64,000 nucleotides of DNA from NCBI RefSeq assembly GCF_039543385.1, contig NZ_BAABJQ010000006.1, forward strand, positions 186,001 to 250,000, read 5' to 3'. This document shows positions 30,850 to 39,902 of this stretch, in pieces. Numbering within the stretch: position 1 is the stretch's first letter; every line of letters starts with the position of its first letter. The notes under the pieces were generated by a model. It was not told where the DNA came from. It saw only the letters and a list, made by a program, of their open reading frames with translations, and did no database searches. The stretch is from Rugosimonospora acidiphila. GTDB lineage: Bacteria > Actinomycetota > Actinomycetes > Mycobacteriales > Micromonosporaceae. The position numbers and the translations under genes are program-made.

Positions 30850-32013
30850 GTGCTTGCCGTACTCGCTCCCGGCCAGGGCTCGCAGAAGCCCGGCTTCCTA
30901 GCCCCCTGGCTCGATCTTCCCGGCGCCGAGGGGCGGCTGCGCTGGTGGTCTGCGCTCGCCGGGAACGATCTGCGCTACCTCGGCACCGAGGCCGGCGCCG
31001 AGGAGATCACGGATACCGCGAAGACCCAGTCGCTGCTGGTGGCCTCCGCGCTGCTGGCCGCCGAGCACCTGCCGATGTACGACGTCGCCGTGGTCGCCGG
31101 GCACAGCGCGGGCGAGTTGGGCGCCGCCGCGCTGGCCGGCGTGCTGGCCCCGGAGTCCGCGATCGCCCTCGCCGGCGTGCGCGGCCGGGCCATGGCCGCC
31201 GCCTGCGCGCTCGAGCCGACCGGGATGGCTGCGGTACTCGGCGGCGAGCCGGACGAGGTGGTCGCCGCGATCGAGGGCGCGGGCCTGCACCCGGCCAACC
31301 GCAACGGCGCCGGGCAGATCGTCGCCGCCGGGCCCGTGGCCGCGCTGGAGAAGTTGGTCGCCGCGCCGCCGGCCGGCGCCCGGGTGCGGCCGCTGCGCGT
31401 GGCCGGCGCCTTCCACACGCCGTACATGGCCCCGGCCGAGCAGGAGCTGGCCGGCCTGGCCGGTGGGATCCGGCCCGGCGACCCGCACAAGATCTTCCTG
31501 TCCAACCTGGACGGCGCCGCGGTCACCACCGGGCGCGAGGTGGTACAGCGACTGATCCGCCAGGTGATCGCCTCCGTGCGCTGGGACCGGTGCATGCAGA
31601 GCATGGCGGAACTCGGCGTCACCGCGATCATCGAGCTGCCCCCGGCCGGTACCCTCGCCGGCCTGGTCAAGCGGGCGCTGCCCGGGGTCGAGATCGTCAA
31701 GGTCGAGACCCCGGACGACCTGGCCAAGGCCCGTGATCTGGTGGCCCGCCACGGCGGGAAGCCCGGCGCGCAGCCCGCGCCGCGGTTCCGGGTGGTTGTC
31801 GGCAGCGCGGCCGGCAACTTCATCCCCGACCCGAGCCTGAGCGAGGGCTCCGACATCCGTTCCGGCCAGGTCATCGGACACGTCGCGACCAGGCAGGGTC
31901 AGGTCGACGTGACCGCGCACGATTCGGGCGTGCTCACCGAATGGCTCGCTCACCATGATGATCCGGTCGCCCCGGGTCAGCCGCTTGCCCGCATCGGAGG
32001 ACAGCTCGTATGA
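30850..32013 (+). CDS. fabD: Malonyl-CoA:ACP transacylase with C-terminal lipoyl-like extension
   Basis: A 387-residue FabD that loads malonyl groups from CoA onto acyl carrier protein. The nucleophile is S86 in GHSAGE, the catalytic histidine H189 in AGAFHTPYM, and the N-terminal LAPGQGSQ forms the oxyanion pocket. Typical FabD is about 305 residues. Here a tail (about 312-387) has a run of short strands like a biotinyl/lipoyl fold: SDIRSGQVIGHV, a hairpin turn, then DSGVLTEWLAHHDDPVAPGQPL. The turn lacks the lysine modified in true biotinyl or lipoyl domains. The GTG start has a weak ribosome site. Its stop overlaps the fabH start by four bases (ATGA). Confidence 0.93.
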   Translation: MLAVLAPGQGSQKPGFLAPWLDLPGAEGRLRWWSALAGNDLRYLGTEAGAEEITDTAKTQSLLVASALLAAEHLPMYDVAVVAGHSAGELGAAALAGVLAPESAIALAGVRGRAMAAACALEPTGMAAVLGGEPDEVVAAIEGAGLHPANRNGAGQIVAAGPVAALEKLVAAPPAGARVRPLRVAGAFHTPYMAPAEQELAGLAGGIRPGDPHKIFLSNLDGAAVTTGREVVQRLIRQVIASVRWDRCMQSMAELGVTAIIELPPAGTLAGLVKRALPGVEIVKVETPDDLAKARDLVARHGGKPGAQPAPRFRVVVGSAAGNFIPDPSLSEGSDIRSGQVIGHVATRQGQVDVTAHDSGVLTEWLAHHDDPVAPGQPLARIGGQLV

Positions 32014-32987
32014 CCGTCGACCCCGGCCACCCCGCCGGTCCCACTCGCGGCTCCAAGATCGTCGCCATGGGCCACTACCAACCGGCCCGTGTTCTGACCA
32101 ACGAAGACCTGTCCAAGATGGTGGATACCAGCGACGAGTGGATCCGGGACCGGGTCGGCATCGTCACCCGGCGGATCGCCGACAACGAAACCGTCGCCGA
32201 CATGGCCGCCGCGGCCGCCGACAAGGCGCTGGCGAACTCCGGGCTCACTGCCGCCGACATCGATCTGATCGCCGTGGCCACCTGTTCCTCGATCGACCGG
32301 TGCCCCAACGTGGCCACCCGGGTCGCCGCCAAGCTGGGCGTCACCGCCCCGGCGGCGTACGACATCAACACCGCCTGCTCCGGATACGAGTACGCGCTGG
32401 CCACCGTGGACCACGCGATCCGGGCCGGCGCGGCCAGAAACGCCATCGTGATCGGCGCCGAGAAGCTGACCGACATCACGGACTGGACCGACCGGAGCTC
32501 GTGCGTGCTGTTCGGCGACGGCGCCGGGGCGGCCGTGGTGAGCGCGGTGGCCGACGGCGAGGAGCCGGGCATCGGGCCGGTGTTGTGGGGCTCGGCCCCC
32601 GAGATGGGAAACGTGCTCACCATCGAGGGCTGGCGCCCGTACATCCAGCAGAACGGCCAGACCGTGTTCCGCTGGGCCACGTTCGCCCTGCCGGCACTGG
32701 CCGAGAAGGCCTGCACGGCTGCCGGCATCACCCCCAAGGACCTGGCGGCGTTCGTCCCCCATCAGGCGAACCTGCGCATCATCGAGCCCCTGGCGCGCAA
32801 GCTGGGTGTCGAGGACGCGGTGGTGGCCAAGGACATCGTCGAATCCGGCAACACCTCGGCCGCCAGCGTGCCGCTGGCCCTGTCCAAGCTGATCGAGCGG
32901 CGCGAGGTGCCGTCCGGAGCCCCGGTGTTGCTGTTCGGCTTCGGCGGTGGCCTCACCTACGCTGGCCAGGTCATCCGCTGCCCGTGA
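32010..32987 (+). CDS. fabH: Beta-ketoacyl-ACP synthase III
   Basis: A 325-residue thiolase-fold enzyme that condenses an acyl-CoA primer with malonyl-ACP to start each fatty acid. The catalytic triad is C123 in DINTACSGY, H251 in FVPHQANLR and N281 in SGNTSAAS. In actinomycetes FabH prefers branched primers, setting the iso/anteiso pattern of membrane lipids; that preference is inferred. Its ATG overlaps the fabD stop in an ATGA junction, so translation is coupled. Confidence 0.96.
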   Translation: MTVDPGHPAGPTRGSKIVAMGHYQPARVLTNEDLSKMVDTSDEWIRDRVGIVTRRIADNETVADMAAAAADKALANSGLTAADIDLIAVATCSSIDRCPNVATRVAAKLGVTAPAAYDINTACSGYEYALATVDHAIRAGAARNAIVIGAEKLTDITDWTDRSSCVLFGDGAGAAVVSAVADGEEPGIGPVLWGSAPEMGNVLTIEGWRPYIQQNGQTVFRWATFALPALAEKACTAAGITPKDLAAFVPHQANLRIIEPLARKLGVEDAVVAKDIVESGNTSAASVPLALSKLIERREVPSGAPVLLFGFGGGLTYAGQVIRCP

Positions 32988-33060
32988 AAACCCCGGCCGG
33001 CGTCGCGGACCGGCCCTGTACCCACCCCCCAATAAATAACCCGTGAGAAAGGGAACTCCC

Positions 33061-33306
33061 ATGACGACCCGTGACGAGATCATCGCCGGCCTGTCAGAAA
33101 TCCTCGAAGAGGTCGCCGGCGTGAACCCGGACGATGTCGCCGAGGACAAGTCGTTCACCGACGACCTGGACGTGGACTCGCTGTCCATGGTCGAGGTGGT
33201 AGTCGCGGCCGAGGAGAAGTTCGGTGTGAAGATCCCGGACGACGAGGTCCAGAACCTCAAGACCGTCGGCGACGCGATGTCATACATCCAGAAGGCTTCT
33301 GCATGA
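33061..33306 (+). CDS. acpP: Acyl carrier protein
   Basis: An 81-residue acidic four-helix carrier. The phosphopantetheine is attached at S40 in DVDSLSMVE, the canonical motif. AGGGAA precedes the ATG at 33061. It carries growing chains for FabD, FabH and FabF, whose genes flank it. Length and sequence match primary-metabolism ACP of Streptomyces. Confidence 0.97.
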   Translation: MTTRDEIIAGLSEILEEVAGVNPDDVAEDKSFTDDLDVDSLSMVEVVVAAEEKFGVKIPDDEVQNLKTVGDAMSYIQKASA

Positions 33307-33343
33307 GGATCATTTCGTCGAGCCGATCATTGGGCGGTCGGAT

Positions 33344-34570
33344 ATGAGTACCAACGACGTCGTGGTGACCGGGCTCGGCGCGACCACCCCGCTTGGCGGG
33401 GATGTCGCGTCGACCTGGGAGGGCATGCTCGCGGGCAACTCCGGGGTCAGCCCGCTCACCCAGGACTGGGCGGCGGTCCTGCCGGTCCGGATCGCGGCGC
33501 AGCTGAAGGTCGATCCCTCCGAGCGGATCGACCGGGTCAAGCTGCGGCGCCTGGACCGCTCCGAGGCGGCCGCGCTGATCGCGGCGAGGGAGGCGTGGGC
33601 CGACGCGAACCTGGCCGACGCCGGTCTCGACCCGCTCCGGCTGGCCGTCGTGCTGGGCAGCGGGATCGGCGGCGCCACGACCATGCTCAACCAGGACGAC
33701 ATCATGGAGGCGTCCGGGCCCCGCAAGGTCAGCCCGCACACCGTGCCGATGCTGATGCCGAACGGTCCGGCCGCCTGGGTGGGCCTGGAGTTCCACGCCC
33801 AGGCCGGGGTGCACTCCCCGGCCAGCGCCTGCGCGACCGGCGCCGAGTCGATCGCCTGGGGGCTGGACATCATCCGGTCCGGCCGGGCCGATGTGGTGGT
33901 GGCCGGCGGCGCCGAGTCCGTCATCCACCCGCTGCCGATCGCCGGCTTCGCGTCGATGCGCGCCATGTCGACCCGCAACGACGACCCGGAGCACGCGTCC
34001 CGACCCTTCGACAAGGGCCGTGACGGGTTCGTGCTCGGCGAGGGCGCCGGGGTGGTCATCCTGGAGCGGGCCGATCACGCCGCCGCGCGCAACGCCAAGG
34101 TGTACGCGCGGCTGGCCGGGGCCGGCCTGACCTCCGACGGGTACGACATCGTCCAGCCCGACCCGGAGGGTAGGGGGATCACCCGGGCGATGACCGCCGC
34201 GCTGCGCGACGCCGGTGTGGCCGCGTCCGACATCCGGCACGTCAACGCGCACGCGACCTCGACCCCGGTCGGCGACATGACCGAGATCCACGCGCTGCGC
34301 GCGGCGGTGGGCGACCACCCGGTGATCTCGGCGACCAAGTCGATGCACGGGCACCTGCTCGGCGCCGCCGGGGCGGTGGAGTCGATCGCGACCATCCTGG
34401 CCGTGCAGAACGACGTGGTACCGCCGACGATCAACCTGGACGACCCGGACGACGCGCTGGATCTCGACGTGGCCGCCCACAAGGCGCGCCACCTCACGAT
34501 TCCGGCCGCGCTCAACGACGCGTTCGGGTTCGGTGGCCACAACGCCGTGCTCGTCTTCACGAAGCCGTAG
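33344..34570 (+). CDS. fabF: Beta-ketoacyl-ACP synthase II
   Basis: A 408-residue elongating condensing enzyme. The triad is C163 in SACATGAES, H303 in NAHATSTPVGD and H335 in KSMHGHLLGAAG. It extends acyl-ACP by two carbons with decarboxylation of malonyl-ACP. Only one such gene is present, whereas mycobacteria have the kasA/kasB pair at this place, so this organism probably makes ordinary-length fatty acids from this cluster. It starts 37 bases after acpP. Confidence 0.96.
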   Translation: MSTNDVVVTGLGATTPLGGDVASTWEGMLAGNSGVSPLTQDWAAVLPVRIAAQLKVDPSERIDRVKLRRLDRSEAAALIAAREAWADANLADAGLDPLRLAVVLGSGIGGATTMLNQDDIMEASGPRKVSPHTVPMLMPNGPAAWVGLEFHAQAGVHSPASACATGAESIAWGLDIIRSGRADVVVAGGAESVIHPLPIAGFASMRAMSTRNDDPEHASRPFDKGRDGFVLGEGAGVVILERADHAAARNAKVYARLAGAGLTSDGYDIVQPDPEGRGITRAMTAALRDAGVAASDIRHVNAHATSTPVGDMTEIHALRAAVGDHPVISATKSMHGHLLGAAGAVESIATILAVQNDVVPPTINLDDPDDALDLDVAAHKARHLTIPAALNDAFGFGGHNAVLVFTKP

Positions 34571-34591
34571 TTCAGCAACGGAGGGTTACCC

Positions 34592-36034
34592 GTGGCAGCC
34601 TCTCGCGTGGCGACCGATCGGTCCACGGTGGACGACCGCGACCCCCAGGTCCGGCTCCGTGCGCTGTTCGATCGCGGAACGCTGCGGCTGCTCACGGCGA
34701 GAGACGACTCGGGTGCCCTGGCCGCCCGCGGCGAGATCGACGGGGGCCAGGTCATCGCGTACGTCACCGACGGCACCCGGATGGGCGGCGCGCTGGGCTC
34801 CGAGGGCTGCCGGCACATCGTCGACGCCATCGACACGGCGGTCCGGGAACGGGTGCCGGTGGTCGGGCTGTGGCACTCCGGCGGCGCCCGGCTGCACGAG
34901 GGCGTGGTCGCGCTGGACGGCATCGGCCAGGTGTTCGCGGCGGTGGTGCGCGCGTCCGGCCGGGTACCGCAGATCTCGGTGGTGCTCGGCCCGGCCGCTG
35001 GCGGCGCGGCGTACGGGCCGGCGCTGACCGACATCACGGTCATGAGCGGCGCCGGCCGGATCTTCGTGACCGGGCCGGAGGTGGTCCGCAACGTCACCGG
35101 CGAGCGGGTCGACATGGCACGCCTCGGCGGCCCGGAGCCGCACGCCCGGCGCTCCGGCGTGGTGCACGTGACCACGAAGGACGACGAGTCCGCGCTCAAC
35201 ACGGCGCGGCAGCTGACCGCGATGCTCGGCCGTCAGGGCCGGCTGTCCCCGGTCGACGTGCCGACCGGTGCCGACGGCTTCGACCTGTCGTCGCTGATGC
35301 CGGCCGAGGCGAACCGGGCCTACGACGTCAAGCCGGTGGTCGCGGCGCTGCTCGACCAGCCCACCCCAGGAGCGTCCGGCGGCCCGGTCGAACTGCACGC
35401 GCGCTGGGCGCCGAACATCGTCACCACGCTGGGCCGGTTCGCCGGTCGCACGGTCGGCGTGATCGCCAACAATCCCCTGAGGCTGGGCGGCAGCCTGGAC
35501 GCGGCCTCGGCGGAGAAGGCGGCGCGGTTCGTGCGGATGTGCGACTCGCTGGGCGTGCCGCTGATCGTGGTGGTGGATGTGCCGGGCTACCTTCCCGGCG
35601 TCGGCCAGGAGTGGGAGGGCGTGGTACGCCGCGGCGCCAAGCTGCTGCACGCCTTCGCCGAGGCGGTCGTTCCCCGGGTGACCCTGGTGACGCGCAAGAG
35701 CTTCGGCGGGGCGTACATCGCCATGAACTCCCGTTCGCTGGGCGCGACGGCGGTGTACGCCTGGCCGACCGCCGAGCTGGCCGTGATGGGTGCCTCGGCG
35801 GCGGTGGATGTCCTGCACCGCAAGCGGCTCGCGGCCGCACCGGTCGAGGAGCGGGAGGCGCTGCGCGCCCGGCTCATCGAGGAGCAGACCCGCACCGCCG
35901 GCGGCGTGAATCGGGCGCTGGAGATCGGCGTCGTGGACGAGATCATCGAGCCGACCGACACCCGCCGCCGGATCGCCGAGGCGCTCGCCGCGGCGCCGGC
36001 CGCCAGGGGCGCGCACGGAAACATCCCGCTCTGA
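34592..36034 (+). CDS. accD: Acyl-CoA carboxylase carboxyltransferase (beta) subunit
   Basis: A 480-residue carboxyltransferase of the AccD/PccB type with two crotonase-like halves. The first carries GLWHSGGARLHEGV and VLGPAAGGAAYGPALTD; the second VPLIVVVDVPGYLPGV and KSFGGAYIAMNSRSLGA, which form the oxyanion holes for biotin and acyl-CoA. Its place at the end of the fab cluster parallels accD6 of M. tuberculosis, so malonyl-CoA supply for this synthase is the likely task. The biotin carboxylase/carrier partner (AccA) is encoded elsewhere. GTG start with GGAGGG upstream, 21 bases after fabF. Confidence 0.93.
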   Translation: MAASRVATDRSTVDDRDPQVRLRALFDRGTLRLLTARDDSGALAARGEIDGGQVIAYVTDGTRMGGALGSEGCRHIVDAIDTAVRERVPVVGLWHSGGARLHEGVVALDGIGQVFAAVVRASGRVPQISVVLGPAAGGAAYGPALTDITVMSGAGRIFVTGPEVVRNVTGERVDMARLGGPEPHARRSGVVHVTTKDDESALNTARQLTAMLGRQGRLSPVDVPTGADGFDLSSLMPAEANRAYDVKPVVAALLDQPTPGASGGPVELHARWAPNIVTTLGRFAGRTVGVIANNPLRLGGSLDAASAEKAARFVRMCDSLGVPLIVVVDVPGYLPGVGQEWEGVVRRGAKLLHAFAEAVVPRVTLVTRKSFGGAYIAMNSRSLGATAVYAWPTAELAVMGASAAVDVLHRKRLAAAPVEEREALRARLIEEQTRTAGGVNRALEIGVVDEIIEPTDTRRRIAEALAAAPAARGAHGNIPL

Positions 36035-36058
36035 CGGGTCCTCGCGCCCCGTCCGGCC

Positions 36059-37645
36059 TCAGCAGGCGGAGCGGGGCAGCCCGGACAGCCGTACTGGGCT
36101 GCGCCCGGGCGCCGGTGAGCGGCCCGCCAGCACGGCGGCGAGCGCGTCCATCGAGGCCCGCGACGAGGAGTACGTGGCCACCAGGGTGCCGGAGCCGGCC
36201 CGCTCCAGCAGGTGCGGCAGGTCCATGCCAACGGTCACCGCGGCCCCGGGCGACAGGTCGGCCTCGGTGTCCCCGTACCCGACGAGGTGCACCTCGACTC
36301 CGCCGGACTCCACCACGCTCACGCCCTGGGCCGCCAGCGCGCCGGTCAGCCAGTCGCGCTGCCGGTCCCGGCCGGCCGACGTGGTGACCCGTACCGGGCC
36401 GGACACCAGCGGTACCCCGCACCCTCCCCGCAGCACCGTCACGGCCGCGGCGGCCACCCGCCCGGCGGCGGTGCGCTGCCCATCGCCATCCATTGTGGAC
36501 ATGTCCGGCGGCTCCGGCCCGTCGGCGAGCCGGAGCTTCAGGGCGAGAATCCGGGTGACCGCCTCGATCAGCCGGGGCCGGGGCAGCCGACCGGAGCGCA
36601 GCGCGCCGAGCAGGCCCCGCCACGCGGCCGCCAGGTCGGGCGGCTGGAGCAGCAGATCGTTGCCGGCCAGCAGGGCGCGCACCGCCGCCTCGTCCGCCGG
36701 CCAGCGCCGGGCCGGCGTCATCCTGAGCGCGTCGCTGATCACCACGCCGGTGAAGCCGAGCCGCCCGCGCAGCAGATCGATGAGCACCTTCGGGGAGAAG
36801 GTGGCCGGGACCCCCGGGTCGATCGCCCGCACGTCGAGGTGCCCGGACATCACCAGGTCGGTACCGGCGGAGATCCCGCTCACGAACGGCGGCAGGTCCA
36901 CGGCGTCCAGCTCGGCGAGGCCCTGTGCGAGGACCGGCAGCACGGCGTGGCTGTCCGCCGCGGTGTGGCCGTGCCCGGGAAAGTGCTTGACCGTGCTGGC
37001 CAGGCCGGTGGAGCGGATGCCGCGCACCGCGGCGTCGACCTGGGCCGCCACCGCGCCGGGATCGGAGCCGTACGAGCGGGAGCCGATCGACCCCGCGCCC
37101 CCGTCCGCGATGACGTCGGCGACCGGCGCGAAGACCGCGTTGAGCCCGAGCGCCGCCAGGTCCGCCCCGGCCGCCGCCCACGCCCGCCGGGTCAGCTCCG
37201 GGTCGGCCGCGGCACCGAGGGCGAGCGCCGAGGGCAGTTGGACGACCCCCGACCGGATCCGGGTCACCACGCCGTACTCCTGATCGGTGCCGATCAGCAG
37301 TGGCAGGCTCGCCGGCAACGAAGCCGCGGCCGCCCGCAGGCCGGTGATCAACGCCCGTACCTGCGCCGGATTGTCGACGTTCGTGGTCGGGTTGGTGGCG
37401 GCGGTGGGGTCGTCGGCGGAGAAGCCGACGAGGATCAGTCCGCCCGGCCGGTACCGCGTGATCATCTCGGCCGGGGTGTCCACCCCGGCGAGCCGTCGGT
37501 TGCCGGCGGCGGAGGCGGCCGACACCGAATTGGCGGAGCTGCCGTACGCGTACGGCATGAGCACCTGGCCGACCAGATCCTCGTCGGGCAGGCCGGTGGC
37601 CAGCACGGTGGCCCGCGCGGCCGGGTCGCCGCCGGTCCCCCGCAT
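36059..37645 (-). CDS. GH3 beta-N-acetylglucosaminidase (NagZ-like)
   Basis: A 528-residue family 3 glycoside hydrolase. The (beta/alpha)8 domain bears the NagZ signature TVKHFPGHGHTAADSH, in which the histidine-aspartate pair acts as acid/base, and the nucleophile aspartate in ISDALRM. A C-terminal domain of about 170 residues follows. Such enzymes release N-acetylglucosamine from muropeptides or wall fragments. No signal peptide is seen with the ATG at 37645, so a cytosolic recycling role is likely. It converges on accD with 24 bases between stops and follows DUF3145 on the same strand by 12 bases. Confidence 0.88.
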   Translation of the reverse strand: MRGTGGDPAARATVLATGLPDEDLVGQVLMPYAYGSSANSVSAASAAGNRRLAGVDTPAEMITRYRPGGLILVGFSADDPTAATNPTTNVDNPAQVRALITGLRAAAASLPASLPLLIGTDQEYGVVTRIRSGVVQLPSALALGAAADPELTRRAWAAAGADLAALGLNAVFAPVADVIADGGAGSIGSRSYGSDPGAVAAQVDAAVRGIRSTGLASTVKHFPGHGHTAADSHAVLPVLAQGLAELDAVDLPPFVSGISAGTDLVMSGHLDVRAIDPGVPATFSPKVLIDLLRGRLGFTGVVISDALRMTPARRWPADEAAVRALLAGNDLLLQPPDLAAAWRGLLGALRSGRLPRPRLIEAVTRILALKLRLADGPEPPDMSTMDGDGQRTAAGRVAAAAVTVLRGGCGVPLVSGPVRVTTSAGRDRQRDWLTGALAAQGVSVVESGGVEVHLVGYGDTEADLSPGAAVTVGMDLPHLLERAGSGTLVATYSSSRASMDALAAVLAGRSPAPGRSPVRLSGLPRSAC

Positions 37646-37657
37646 GGTGCGCCGCTC

Positions 37658-38149
37658 CTACCCGACCCGGGTGAGCCAGGTCACCGGCGCACCGTCACCC
37701 GCGTACCGGTAGGGCTCCAGCTCCGCGTCCCACGCGGTGCCCAGTGCCTTCTCCAGCGCGTGGGACAGCCCCTCCGGTCCCCGGGCCGAGGCCATGAGCG
37801 CGCGCAGCCGGTCCTCGCCCACCATGATGTCGCCGTTGGCGCTCATCGCCGCGGTGAACAGCCCCCGCCCGGGCACGTACATGAACCGCTGCCCGTCCAC
37901 GCCGGGACTGGGCTCCTCGGTCACCTCGAAACGGATCATGGGCCACTGTCTCAGGCCGGCAGCGAGCTCCGCCCCGGTACCGGGGCGCCCGGACCAGCTG
38001 CACTCGGCGCGTTGAGCGCCGGGCTCGACGGGCTGGGCCGCCCAATGTAGGTTCACTGGCGCGTCCAGGACGCGCGCGATCGCCCACTCGACGTGTGCAC
38101 ACACGGCGAGTGGCGTGGAGTGGACGTACACGACGCCACGCGTAGGCAC
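37658..38149 (-). CDS. DUF3145 family protein
   Basis: A 163-residue protein with the family start MPTRGVVYVHSTPLAVCAHVEWA and the later WPMIRFEVTEEPSPG and RFMYVPGRGLF. DUF3145 is nearly limited to actinobacteria, often sits beside the fatty-acid synthase cluster, and has no known activity. The GTG start is preceded by GGAGG. It reads into the NagZ-like gene with 12 bases between, so the two form an operon. Confidence 0.88.
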   Translation of the reverse strand: MPTRGVVYVHSTPLAVCAHVEWAIARVLDAPVNLHWAAQPVEPGAQRAECSWSGRPGTGAELAAGLRQWPMIRFEVTEEPSPGVDGQRFMYVPGRGLFTAAMSANGDIMVGEDRLRALMASARGPEGLSHALEKALGTAWDAELEPYRYAGDGAPVTWLTRVG

Positions 38150-38200
38150 GGCTGACCTCCCCCGGGTACTCCAGGTGCGTCTTCCCCTACGACCTGAAAC

Positions 38201-38316
38201 CGGATTAGTCAGACCGGACCCTCAGATACGGCCCCTCATTCGCCGAAGGACGGATTCGTCAGAGACGGATTCGCCTATCGGAACGGATTCGTCAGATAGT
38301 GCCCCTTATTCGCCGA
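38201..38316. repeat. Cluster of short direct repeats with 70-base period
   Basis: CGGATT[A/C]GTCAGA occurs at 38201-38213, 38251-38263 and 38284-38296, with a shorter CGGATTCG at 38266-38273. A 24-base unit at 38223-38246 recurs at 38293-38316 with 21 of 24 bases identical and exactly 70 bases apart. The repeats lie in the 421-base gap between divergent genes. No gene is convincing in this gap; the repeats are its only obvious content. Confidence 0.7.
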
Positions 38317-38570
38317 CCTCCGGTCGGCCCGATGTTCCATGTCATGATGCCGCTGTGACGCAAGGGGCGCCAGTGAATCGCGGAAAAGCCCCCGAACGGA
38401 TGGGAACATTCACCGATCGCGACGCCTCGTTCACCCAGCGCGGTGACGCCGACCACGTCGGCCGGCCGACACCGAACTGGGGATCGGCCACCAGGCTCGG
38501 GTAGACTTGCGTGCACACAAATCCTCGAAATCGGCCCACCGGCCGAGATCTGTAGTGGCAGGAGTTCCGC

Positions 38571-38903
38571 GTGGCGAGCAACACCTCCAAGACCGCCCGC
38601 GCATCCGTCCGCGCTGGCCAGGCCGGTGCGGCGGGTGGCGCACTCAGCGTGCTGGGCGAGTTCAAGTACGTCATCCCTCTCAACCACGGCAAGCACGCCT
38701 ACGTCCGTAACCTGACCAACGGCAAGACCGTGCACCTGCGCACCAGCTCCGACGCGTTCGTCGAGGAGCTGCGGGTGCTGGCCGGCGCCGGTCACGGTGC
38801 CAAGATCCGCGCGGAGCTGACCGCGCTGGCCGCCGCCCACCCGGGCGACGGTTGGGACGCGGCCGAGAAGCGTCTGGTCGACGCCGGCGTCTTCGAAGGC
38901 TGA
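38571..38903 (+). CDS. Small basic hypothetical protein
   Basis: I do not recognise a family. This 110-residue protein starts at a GTG with AGGAG upstream. The first 28 residues are Ala/Ser/Arg/Gly-rich and probably disordered; the core reads LGEFKYVIPLNHGKHAYVRNL then LTNGKTVHLRTSSDAFVEE, a beta-hairpin-like segment followed by amphipathic helices. No export signal. A perfect terminator follows 17 bases after the stop, so it is an independent unit, controlled from the repeat-rich region upstream. It could be nucleic-acid binding, but there is no motif to prove it. Confidence 0.6.
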   Translation: MASNTSKTARASVRAGQAGAAGGALSVLGEFKYVIPLNHGKHAYVRNLTNGKTVHLRTSSDAFVEELRVLAGAGHGAKIRAELTALAAAHPGDGWDAAEKRLVDAGVFEG

Positions 38904-38920
38904 GCAGGTAGGCGACATCC

Positions 38921-38949
38921 CGATGCCCGCGCCGATGGCGCGGGCATCG
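38921..38949 (+). terminator. Terminator hairpin
   Basis: Perfect 13-bp stem, CGATGCCCGCGCC with its complement, around a GAT loop, shortly after the stop of the small basic protein. Confidence 0.88.
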
Positions 38950-39148
38950 GCGTGTCCGGGCCACCGCCGGGACGGATCGCACCATCGATCCGGATCGCGT
39001 CGCGGGCCCGGATCGCACCGCGGATCCGGGCCGTCGCCCGGGTCCGCACGATCGGGTGAGTGGGCCGGGCCGTCAGGGACGACCGGAGATCGACGGCGTG
39101 CCGGGTGCGCGCCTACGGTACCGTGACCGGGGACCGAGGGGGTGGTCG

Positions 39149-39796
39149 GTGGATTCCGTGCAGCACTGGCTTTCGGTGTTGCCGCCCGTGGCGATCTACA
39201 TCGTGGTCGCGGCCGTGGTCGGCGTGGAGAGCCTTGGAATCCCGCTGCCCGGCGAGATCGCCCTGGTGGCCGCCGCCCTGCTCACCGCGACCGGGGTCAC
39301 CAACGTGTGGTGGGTGGCGATCGCGGCGAGCCTCGGCGCGATAGTGGGCGACTCCATCGGGTACGCGATCGGGCGGCGCGGCGGGCGCTCCCTGCTCGAG
39401 TGGCTGGGCCGGAAGTTCCCGAGTCACCTCGGGCCACCCCATCTCGCCAAGGCGGAACAGATCTTCCAGCGCTGGGGCGTGTGGGCGATCTTCTTCGGCC
39501 GGTTCATCGCGCTGCTGCGCATCTTCGCCGGGCCGCTGGCCGGCGCGCTGCGGGTGCGTTATGTCAAGTTCTTGCTGGCCAACGCCGCGGGCGGGATCGT
39601 CTGGGCGTCGGGCACCACGGTCGCCGTCTACGAGATCGGCAAGGCCGCCGACCGGTGGCTGCAGAACTTCTCCTGGGTCGCCCTGGCCGTCGCGGTCGCC
39701 GGCGGGATCGCCACCACGCTGATCCTGCGCCACCGGACCAAGAAGTCCCTCGATGCCACGTCCGACGAGGACAGCGAGGCGTCGCTCACCGGCTGA
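39149..39796 (+). CDS. DedA family membrane protein
   Basis: A 215-residue polytopic protein of the DedA/SNARE-associated family. Typical signatures are ESLGIPLPGEIALVAAALL, GDSIGYAIGRRGGR and the arginine-containing FFGRFIALLRIFAGPLAGALR, in which the arginines are required for function in E. coli relatives. DedA proteins act as lipid scramblases or undecaprenyl-phosphate translocases. The GTG start has GAGGGGG about six bases upstream. Confidence 0.92.
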   Translation: MDSVQHWLSVLPPVAIYIVVAAVVGVESLGIPLPGEIALVAAALLTATGVTNVWWVAIAASLGAIVGDSIGYAIGRRGGRSLLEWLGRKFPSHLGPPHLAKAEQIFQRWGVWAIFFGRFIALLRIFAGPLAGALRVRYVKFLLANAAGGIVWASGTTVAVYEIGKAADRWLQNFSWVALAVAVAGGIATTLILRHRTKKSLDATSDEDSEASLTG

Positions 39797-39902
39797 CCGG
39801 TTCATCCTATCGAACGACCGGCGACGCGGACCGGGCGGGTGATCGATTTTCGGCAGGTCAGCAGCCCGTACCCTCGCAGTGTCGCCGATTGCGGGGAGTG
39901 CC

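Noticed and set aside
38115..38504. A 129-codon plus-strand frame over the repeat cluster
   Set aside because: It has no ribosome site, overlaps the DUF3145 start antisense, and its text comes largely from the direct repeats.
39797..39902. Rifamycin-associated element upstream of helD
   Set aside because: I looked for the known inverted repeat of this element and did not see it, so rifamycin control is not claimed.
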